DNA from: DASQDN01 sp963844855 | Lineage (GTDB): Bacteria; Acidobacteriota; Terriglobia; Bryobacterales; Bryobacteraceae | Direction: 5' to 3' | Assembly (NCBI GenBank): GCA_963844855.1 | Contig: CAWJQP010000076.1 | Span: 248,001 to 312,000 of the forward strand | Length of the DNA: 64,000 nt | Part shown: piece after piece, positions 7,423-15,139 of the stretch | Numbering within the stretch: position 1 is the stretch's first letter | Layout of the letters: each line of letters opens with the position of its first letter | Notes under the pieces: model-generated | What the model was told of the DNA's origin: nothing | The model's input: the letters and a program-made list of their open reading frames with translations, nothing else | Database searches by the model: none | Program-made: the position numbers and the translations under genes

Positions 7423-8383
7423 GGCTCACACTCGATGAGCAGAGCTGCCAGGATCGGCAGGAGAATTTCATGATGTCCGGTGATCGAATAGCCCTTGCCG
7501 CCCGATTGAGCGTGAGGCCGCTCGACTACGTTCACCTTCGGGCGGTAGTGCTGCAGGAAATCGAAGATTCACAGTCGTGAATTGCCCAAGCGGATAGCCG
7601 AGATTGCGAGCCACCGATACCGCCTTCAGGAATACTTCCGGCATCACAACAGCCGATCCGAGATTGACGTAGACGCCTCCGTCATTGAAGGCCGGTGACC
7701 ACGTTGGCAAACAGCCGGAAGTCGCGATGCGATGCCGACCCGATCGCATGGCCTTCCGCGTCGGGATGCGTGTGCGGTGTATCCGTTCCGATCGCGACAT
7801 GCACTGTGACCGGCACACCCGCCTGCCATGCTCCGAGAACAAGGCTCTGCGATCGCGAACTCCGGGTTGGCGATCCGCGAGAGATGCAGCCCAAGCGCTT
7901 CTCCCATCCCCAATCCGGCGTTATCGCCGTCCGCGATCGCAAGGTTCATCTCGCGACCCGTCTCTTCCGCCGATCCGAAGCGTCCATCGGGCAAGCACGG
8001 CCTCCACATCTTCGCTCGTCCAACCGGCAATGGCGATCTCGAAATCATGGATCGCCGCCGAGCCGTTCATCGCGAATGCGGTCGCATACCCGCGATTCAT
8101 CAGGTCGAGCAGCACCGGCGCCAGCCCGCACTTGATGACATGGCCGCCGAGTCCCCAGATGATCTGCTTTCCAGCCGTCCGCGCATGGATCAAGGCTTCG
8201 GCCACAGCGCGGAGCGAATCCGACGCCAGCAGACGCGGCATGGAATCCAGCATGCCGAGCACGCCGCTTCCCTTGCTGATATGGCTTGGCGAAATGCTCG
8301 ATACGGACCTTGCCGCCGCGTTCGTGGATAGAAACTGTCTTCAATCCGCCGAAATCGAGCGGCTGGATCCGATATTTGCTCAA
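7419..8383 (-). pseudogene. Conserved protein of unknown function, five apparent frameshifts
   Basis: Joining five frames gives about 315 residues: start LSKYRIQPLDFGGLKT at TTG 8383, then GLGGHVIKCGLAPVLLDLM, FAMNGSAAIHDFEIAIAG, GSAEETGREMNLAI, PVTVHVAIGTDTPHTHPDAE, GGVYVNLGSAVVMPEVFLKA and end GYSITGHHEILLPILAALL. The alternation of hydrophobic strands with Gly-rich turns and the conserved His/Asn residues look like a soluble Rossmann-type or deoxyhypusine-synthase-like fold; I cannot name the family with confidence. Breaks lie near 8270, 8010, 7860, 7690 and 7565, each equal to one extra base. Start and stop overlap the neighbours by TTGA junctions, indicating translational coupling with uvrA and the CPBP gene. 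Confidence 0.55.
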
Positions 8384-11157
8384 GCTACCTTCCCGTTGCG
8401 CATTATCTTTTCGAGCGCGACTGCCGTATGGCTCCGGCGATTCCGAATGATCTGCTCGGGAGTTCCGCATGGCGACGACCTCGCCGCCCCCTTCACCGCC
8501 CTCCGGACCGAGATCGATGATCCAATCGGCTGTCTTGATCACATCGAGCTGATGCTCGATCACCAGGACCGTGTTGCCCTTCTCGACGAGTTGGTGCAGC
8601 ACATCGAGCAGACGCCGGACGTCTTCGAAGTGCAGACCCGTTGTCGGCTCATCGAGTATGTAGAACGTTCTTCCGGTCTGCTTCCGGCTGAGTTCTTTTG
8701 CGAGCTTGATACGCTGCGCTTCGCCGCCGGAAAGCGTCGTCGCCGACTGTCCCAAGATGAATGTAGCCAAGACCGACGTCGTATCAGCGTGCGAAGCTTG
8801 GCCTGGATCTGCGGCAGGTTCTCAAGTACAGTGATCGCTTCCTCTACCGTCGCGCCGAGCAGGTCCGCAATGGAGTAGTTCTTGTACTTCACCTGCAGCG
8901 TCTCGGAGTTGTATCGCTTGCCGCGGCAAACGTCGCACGTGACGTAGACGTCGGGCAGGAAGTTCATCTCGATGCGCTTCATGCCGTCTCCCTGGCACGC
9001 CTCGCACCGGCCACCTTTTACGTTGAAGCTAAATCGTCCTGGCTTTGTACCCGCGCTCCCGCGATTCCGGCAGCATCGCGTAAAGATCGCGAATTGGCGT
9101 GAAGACACCGGTGTACGTGGCCGGATTCGACCGCGGAGTCCGGCCGATCGGCGCCTGGTCGATCTCGATGACTTTGTCGATGTGCTCCAAGCCGCTGATC
9201 CCGTCGTGCAGCCCAGGCTTCGCGCGCGAATTGTAGACATGCTGCGCCAGAGCGCGGTACAGGATGTCGTTGACAAGCGTCGATTTGCCGCTGCCGGAGA
9301 CACCGGTGACCACGATGAACTTCCCGAGGGGGAACTCGACATCGATGTTTTTCAGGTTGTGCTCGCGCGCGCCCTTGACGGTGATCGTTTCGCTTGTTCC
9401 CGGAGCGTCGCCGCTTGGGACCTTCGATCTTCAGGGCGCCGGAGAGATATTGGCCGGTCAACGAGTCCGGCTGTTGCTGAATCTGCTGCAGGAGTTCCTG
9501 ACGCCAACCAGTCCACCGCCGAGCCGTCCCGCTCCCGGACCGAGATCGATCACATAATCCGCCTGCAGGATCGTGTCGGCATCATGCTCCACCACGAGCA
9601 CCGTATTACCCAGATCCCGCAATCTGCTCAGCGTGGCAAGAAGCCGATCGTTGTCGCGGGGATGCAGACCGATCGATGGCTCATCCAGCACGTAGAGAAC
9701 GCCGCGCAATTTCGATCCGATCTGCGTAGCGAGACGGATGCGCTGCGCCTCGCCGCCTGACAGGGTTGCCGAACCACGGCTCAGGCTCAGGTAATCCAAC
9801 CCAACGGCCGCAAGATATTCCAGGCGGTGCCGGATCTCGTCGAGTACCCGGGCCGCGATCTGCGCTTCCCGCTCCGTAAGTTCCCACGTACTGACCAGCT
9901 TCAGCGCCCGTGCGATGGACATGCCGGTCAACTCGCGAAATCCCAAGTCCTTTAACTCGCACTGCGAGACTCGCTGGCTTCAGCCGTTTGTCCGGCGCAG
10001 GCAGCGCATTCGATCGGCGACATGTATTCCATCAGCCACTCACGACCGGCATCGCTGGAGGAGCGGTAAGCGGTTGTCGAGCAGCTTCATGATGCCGCCG
10101 GGAAAGCCGGTCCCGCCATTCACCAGAATGCCCTGGGTCTTCTTCGGTAGTTTTTCGAATGGAACAGTCAGATCGATCCCCAGACGAGCGGCCGCCTGGC
10201 TGATCGGCTCGAGCATCGAGATAGCTGAGGCGCCCACTCCCAGGGCGCCTTCGAGTAGCGGCTTCGATCGGATCGTTGATCACTTTGCCGACATCGAAGC
10301 TCCAAGTGCTGCCCAGGCCGACGCATGCTTCGCACGCTCCGTACGGGCTGTTGAAGGAGAACGATCTTGGTTCAAGCTGCGGAACGCTGCGTCCACAATT
10401 CGGACACGCCAGCTTTTGCGAGTAGAGCTTCTCGGCGCCGTTAATGATGGCGACGATAACGAGCCCATCCGTCAGCTTCGTCGCCGTCTGAATGGACGCC
10501 TCGAGCCGTTTCTCGACTCCTGGCTTCAGCACCAGTCGATCTACGACGACATCGATGGTGTGGTTCTTTCGCTTGTCGAGCGCGATAATCTCCTCGTCGA
10601 GCGACCGCAACTCGCCATCGATGCGTGCTTTGACGAAGCCTTGCTTGCGCGAACCTTTCCAGCTCCTTCTTGTATTCGCCCTTCCGTCCACGAACAACCG
10701 GCGCCAGGATCATGACCTTTTCGTTTGTCAAACCCAGCACCTGTTGGAGGATCTGTTCGGTGGTTTGGCGCGCGATCTCAAAACCGCAATCCGGGCAGTG
10801 GGGGATACCGATGGACGAGTACAACAGACGGAGGTAATCGTAGATCTCCGTAACAGTGCCTACGGTCGATCGCGGGCTACGGCTGGTCGTCTTCTGCTCG
10901 ATGGAGATGGCTGGACTGAGGCCGTCGATGGAATCGACGTCCGGCCGCTCCATCTGATCAAGGAACTGGCGCGCATACGGAGACAGCGTCTCAACGTATC
11001 GGCGCTGTCCTTCGGCGTAGATCGTGTCGAAGGCCAGCGACGATTTGCCGGACCCGCTCAATCCCGTGATGACGGTGAAGGTATTGCGCGGGATCTCTAT
11101 GTCGATGTTCTTCAGGTTGTGCTGACGTGCGCCATGCACGCTGATGCGGGTGAGCAT
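8380..11157 (-). pseudogene. uvrA: Excinuclease ABC subunit A, about ten apparent frameshifts
   Basis: Damage-recognition ATPase of nucleotide excision repair. Every UvrA block is present in order but in alternating frames: start MLTRISVHGARQHNLKNI at 11157, first Walker A GLSGSGKSSLAFDTIYAEGQ, zinc cysteines CPDCG and CPNCG, first signature LSGGEAQRIRLATQIGS with YVLDEPSIGLHPRD, second Walker A GVSGSGKSTLVNDILY, zinc module CEACQGDG...CDVCRGKRY, second signature LSGGEAQRIKLAKELS with ILDEPTTGLHFED, and C-terminus ending at TGA 8380. Breaks lie near 10650, 10250, 10067, 9987, 9942, 9505, 9415, 9040, 8785 and 8467; most equal one extra base. The intact largest piece is 10441-11157. Corrected length is about 925 residues, normal for UvrA. 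Confidence 0.9.
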
Positions 11158-11179
11158 GGGGGAAGATCACTTGCCGGAA

Positions 11180-11410
11180 TCAGGACGATTTTCCATTGTC
11201 GCAGATGGCTTCCCACCGGCCGCGGCTTCGCGCCTCTGCGAATTTGGCTTTGGCCCATTCGAGAAGCCGCCTCACAGCGGGAGAGTGGTCAGCAAGAATG
11301 ACGAGGCCGGGAATAATAAAAACCCAGCCAGGCATGATCGGCATGATGAGTCCGACCAAGCCTATGAGGATGAGCCCAACTCCGCCCGCAATGCGAAGAA
11401 TCTTCTTCAG
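11180..11410 (-). CDS. PGPGW-like small transmembrane protein with a non-standard or lost start
   Basis: Minus-strand frame of about 76 residues ending at TGA 11180, 22 bp before uvrA. It reads KKILRIAGGVGLILIGLVGL, then IMPIMPGWVFIIPGLVILA, a two-helix hairpin with the central Pro-Gly-Trp motif of PGPGW-type membrane proteins, and a basic soluble tail. No ATG, GTG or TTG lies at the right place: the frame opens after a TAA near 11449, and the best candidate is CTG at 11410 with GAGGG about 9 bases upstream, unless a base error hides an ATG at 11423. First gene of the uvrA group. Confidence 0.55.
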   Translation of the reverse strand: MKKILRIAGGVGLILIGLVGLIMPIMPGWVFIIPGLVILADHSPAVRRLLEWAKAKFAEARSRGRWEAICDNGKSS

Positions 11411-11531
11411 AAGGGTACCCTCATTTGCGTCGTTAACGCATCTCGAAAATTTTTATCTGTCTTTATTTGCAACACAAATACTACTTGTTAGACGCTCTCT
11501 GCCGCGATTCAGGTTCGACAATTGGATTGAG

Positions 11532-11678
11532 ATGAAAACTACACAGCAACTTGAAAAGATCTATCGCGTTTGGTCAGCCGCCCAAGAAGACAAGATTGCC
11601 GTCCGCATCCAGTATTCCGTTGTCGAAGAAGGACCGACGACTCTCGTCGTCCTGGGCGCTCGCGAAGAATGGCTGTAG
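11532..11678 (+). CDS. Small hypothetical protein (48 residues)
   Basis: ATG at 11532 opens a 48-residue frame with a mixed charged/hydrophobic composition (MKTTQQLEKIYRVWSAAQED to VVLGAREEWL) that looks like a folded alpha/beta peptide. The frame is open further upstream, but that part is antisense to the PGPGW gene and has no coding character. Its stop abuts the stop of the convergent anti-sigma-like gene. No family or clear ribosome-binding site. Confidence 0.35.
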   Translation: MKTTQQLEKIYRVWSAAQEDKIAVRIQYSVVEEGPTTLVVLGAREEWL

Positions 11679-12688
11679 TCACTGCTTACGCTGACGGAGC
11701 GGAATCTCAATTGTTAATGACGGGGCGGATGCTGGTCTGGCTTTCGCCTCGTTCGCCGCTGTGAAGCTGCGCTTAGCGGATGTCAGATCGGCCCCTAAAA
11801 CCGCAAATCCAAGTACCAGCTTATCGGAGGCGGGTGTAATCTTGATTCCACCGTCCGTAGGCAGTACCGTAGGTTCGTTTGCGCGCACGGGCGAGGACGC
11901 TGTCGGCCCGCCAGCAGCTGTGATTGCCACCGCGCCCGGACGTGTCGAAGTAACGCGAACGCGAATGACATCGCCCGCTAAAAACTCGTGGTTGCCGGGA
12001 ACGACTTGGAACGCTCCGTCAGCGGATTGAAGCAACAGTTCGTAACGCAGCGGAGAGGAAGACGAGACTTCAGTCGTCTTGCATGGGAGCCGCTGCATCG
12101 GCAAGTTGCATCTGTCGTCGCGACATCAGAGCTTCTGGTTCCGGGGCCGCGCCTCCCACTGCTCCGACTGCAGGAGCGGCGGGTACCTGAGCATACTGCG
12201 CAGGCGGCGCCGCAGTAGGCTGCTGATCCGCTTCACGCTTCTTAAGCCTCGGTTCGGTTTTGCGCTGCTCCGGCTTGGGTGGTTCTTTGGTAGCGGCTGG
12301 GAGAAGGCCGCTCCACATACGTGGTGAGGTTCTGTTCTGGCCGACGTACCTCCGCAATTTGGGTCTGCTCACTAATTCGCGGCCGAAGCTGCTGGAAGCC
12401 AATCACCGCTAGCAGTATCGTTCCGGTAGCAACCAGGACTTTGGATTTCGGGCGCTCAAACCACTCGCGCAATGCCGTCGCAACGCTGAAACGCGGCTCT
12501 TCGGTAGCGCGCAGCAACTGAGCGCGAACCGCGCCGTCGTCGAGCAGATCCTTCAACGCATGCTCGTCGGAAAGAGCCGCGAAGAGCGCATCGTCATGAA
12601 GGGCCGCCTCAAACAGCACCTGCTTCTCATCGGGCGAGAGGGTACCGGTCGCATATCCGCCAAGCAACTTGCGAACATCGTCGGTCAT
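11679..12688 (-). CDS. Anti-sigma-factor-like membrane protein, two apparent frameshifts
   Basis: Starts at ATG 12688 in an ATGA overlap with the ECF sigma gene. Residues 1-75 are an acidic helical domain (MTDDVRKLLGGYATGTLSPD...) like the cytoplasmic part of anti-sigma factors, without a zinc HxxxCxxC motif. One transmembrane helix follows (KVLVATGTILLAVIGF), then a Pro/Ala/Lys-rich linker and a periplasmic domain with LRYELLLQSADGAFQVVP and GDVIRVRVTSTRPGAVAI, the pattern of DUF4384-type domains. Breaks near 12290 and 12090 each equal one extra base. Inference: it holds the neighbouring sigma factor at the membrane until a periplasmic signal arrives. Confidence 0.65.
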
Positions 12689-13186
12689 ACAGTCCACCTC
12701 CCTCCCATCAGGTCCAAAAGTTGTTTTCGGCAACGAGCATCCCACGTGTATACGGTGTTGATGGACGCAGCGCCAAAGTGCTCTTGAATTTCTGCGAAAC
12801 TCCTTCCTAATAGTTTGAGTCGGAACAACTCCCGGCACCGCTCACCCAGCTTCTGCACGGCCGCTGTTAACCGTTCGATGCTCTCCTGGCGCGAGGCCTG
12901 TTCTTCCGGGCTCAGGGATGGCGACGGTAACTGCAACTCGTCAATCGATGCCTGTGTTGGATTCGCCGTGCCGAATCGATTTCCGCCTCGCCCCGGCCAT
13001 CTTAAACCGAACAATCTGAAGACTTAAGGGCAGCAAGTCACCGAGTTCGAGAACATGCCCGTACTTCTCCTCGATGACAATCAGGACTTCTTGTGCGAGA
13101 TCCTCGGCAATATCCCTCCCCATACGAGATGCCGCAAACGCGAAGATCCTTTCACGCAGCCGCGCCAGGATTTCATCCCGCGTCAT
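12685..13186 (-). CDS. ECF-type RNA polymerase sigma factor, one apparent frameshift
   Basis: Region 2 is in the first piece (ILARLRERIFAFAASRMG, then DIAEDLAQEVLIVIEEKYG, the usual DAEDLxQE-like sigma-2.1/2.2 segment). Region 4 is in the second (LTAAVQKLGERCRELFRLKL, then SFAEIQEHFGAASINTVYTW and ARCRKQLLDL, a helix-turn-helix). The break near 12990 equals one extra base. Corrected length is about 166 residues, normal for ECF factors. Its ATG overlaps the amidohydrolase stop (ATGA) and its stop overlaps the anti-sigma start, so the three are translationally coupled. Confidence 0.8.
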
Positions 13187-14318
13187 GGAGGGTGCATCTG
13201 CGGGAAGCCGGCTGAAGACAGTTTCGGGAAAAGCCGCAGAGCGTTCTTGTAGTACACCTTCTTCAAGACGTCATCCGGCAAATCGAGCGCGTACAGCTTC
13301 CACAGCCCGTGATACTTACGGATGTTGTCGATCCAATCGTCGTCGCTTTCCAGAAGCCGAAAATAGAACGGATACTCGCTGATATTGTAGGTGTCTTTGC
13401 CGAATAGAATCCGGTCCTGATATTTGATGAAGAAGCGTCGGGCGGTTCTCGGCTGCCGGCCAAGTTCCCCAAGAATCGCCGCGATCTCCACGTTCAGGTT
13501 CGGCATGCGATCCAGCATTTCGCCTAGTTTCTGAAGATCGTGGGACATCCAGCCCATATGCGCCGCGATGAAGATGGTTTTGGGATGTTTGGCGAACAGG
13601 CTGTGCTGCTCGCCGATCACCTGCTCCCATGTCAGACCAGTACCGGCTTCACCACGATTCGGCCGGAGCTTTAGCTCAAGCCAGCGCTCGTTATACTTGT
13701 CCATCGGATCGTACAAGGGCTTCGGATCGGCAGTGTGGATCATGACGGGAATCTTGTACTTGGCGCACACATCCCATACCGGGTCGAGGCGGGGGTCGTC
13801 AACCGGAACACGGTTTCCGTTCACGTCTTTCTGCTGCATTCCGAAGTCTTTCCATGCCTTTACACCGATCGCGCCCTCCTTAATGTCTTGCTCGAGCTGC
13901 GCTGCGGCCCGCTGCCCATAATCCGGCGATCCGATGCCGTTCATGTCGATATTCGTCATGCTGGCGAATCGCGCGGACTGTGGGTGCGCCTTGATTCCGT
14001 CTAGGAAGCGCTTCGTTCTCTCTCCGAAGCTGCCACGGACGGGAGAGCTCAACATGATCTTCATGTTGATGCTATCCATGTCTTTCAACAATGAATCGAG
14101 CTTGGTGACATCACGCTGGTGCGTGTGGATGTCGATGAAGGGATACTTCGCCCGGGGAACGTCCGTCTTGGGTACCACGAGCATTGCTTTGGGCTCGTAT
14201 TCCTCGATGGTCGGCGCTGGTGGGGCCGGGGGGCAGCGGGTGCGGCGGTCCTTGGTTGTTGAGGGAAGAGCGGCAGAGCCAGCAGGAATGCAGAGAGCAG
14301 GATACTGAGCTTTTTCAT
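13183..14318 (-). CDS. Exported amidohydrolase (amidohydrolase-2-like), one apparent frameshift
   Basis: True start is ATG 14318, giving a signal peptide MKKLSILLSAFLLALPLFPQ. After a Pro-rich linker the frame breaks at a G-rich run near 14220-14240 (one base missing) and continues as a TIM-barrel metal hydrolase: FIDIHTHQRD (metal HxH), EGAIGVKAWKDFG, IPVMIHTADPKP, IFIAAHMGWMSHD and RILFGKDTYN, the usual metal and catalytic positions. Such enzymes act on decarboxylation or cyclic amide/ester substrates; the substrate here is unknown. Located between a GNAT gene and an ECF sigma gene in one operon; periplasmic location is predicted. Confidence 0.8.
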
Positions 14319-14353
14319 TGCTGAATGTGAGTATAACCGTCTTGCGGACGCGC

Positions 14354-15139
14354 CTAAGGATGCGCGGACGTCCATGCGGTGAATTTCGCGACCGTTCGGT
14401 ATCCCATACGCTCATAGAGCGGACGGCCCGCCTCGCTGGCATGCAGCACCGAGTGACGAAGACCGGTCGCTCGGATCGCCTCGTTCAAACCGTGGCGCAT
14501 GACGGCCTCAGCGTATCCTTTTCGCTGGAAGACCGGAGCGGTAGCGACACAGACGACGTTAAGACAGTTCTCCGTGATGAACACCGTGGCTGTGCTTGCG
14601 GGTTGATCATCGTCGTAGAGCGCGTAGGAAAAGACGTCAGGTCCGAAGAACGAGGCCCATTTCGTCTGCTCGGCCCAGTCGAGCGGCATGCCATAGGCAA
14701 GGCAGTTCAGTTCCCCAACCAGCAAGGCGCCTTCGGTCCCTGAAAGCGGCCGGATGTCGTGCGCTCCGGTTGAAGCCCGACTGGTCAAGTCCTCGGCGGC
14801 CATTCCACTCAATGCCATCGCGGGTACGAGTCCGATTAGGGACAGATATTCGCTGGCTCCTGCGGGTAGCCACTCATCACAGGGGCTGAACATCCAGGGC
14901 CGACTGTGTTCGGCTGCGAAGCGAAGCAGCGGCTCAATCCTGCGCCGCATTCCCGGCAAATCGTCAATTGGTCGTGAAAGGCACGCGTGGTTATAGAAGG
15001 GCATGGGCACATTGCCCCAGCATGCGTGCAGTCCATGAAGATCCGGAGATTCAAACTCAGGACTGCACACGATCATGCGGCGAAGCGCCGCTGCCCATTG
15101 TGATACCGACTCGTCGACAAGTGGCGACGCTGTTTTCAC
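14354..15139 (-). CDS. GNAT-family N-acetyltransferase
   Basis: 261 residues from GTG 15139, directly after the stop of the upstream NHL gene. The acetyl-CoA-binding motif A is in the C-terminal half (VVCVATAPVFQRKGYAEAVM, with the Q/RxxG/A core RKGYA) and motif B in HASEAGRPLYERMGYRTVAKF. The N-terminal half is an extended, less conserved region containing WGNVPMPFYNHACLS, typical of two-domain acidobacterial GNATs. The acceptor substrate is unknown. Followed 35 bp later by the amidohydrolase. Confidence 0.85.
   Translation of the reverse strand: MKTASPLVDESVSQWAAALRRMIVCSPEFESPDLHGLHACWGNVPMPFYNHACLSRPIDDLPGMRRRIEPLLRFAAEHSRPWMFSPCDEWLPAGASEYLSLIGLVPAMALSGMAAEDLTSRASTGAHDIRPLSGTEGALLVGELNCLAYGMPLDWAEQTKWASFFGPDVFSYALYDDDQPASTATVFITENCLNVVCVATAPVFQRKGYAEAVMRHGLNEAIRATGLRHSVLHASEAGRPLYERMGYRTVAKFTAWTSAHP

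Noticed and set aside
7685..11301. Long plus-strand frames antisense to uvrA and its neighbour (for example 7685-8878, 8972-9760, 9915-10715, 10492-11301)
   Set aside because: Arg/Ser-rich, no motifs, no ribosome-binding sites; they are shadows of a conserved minus-strand coding region.
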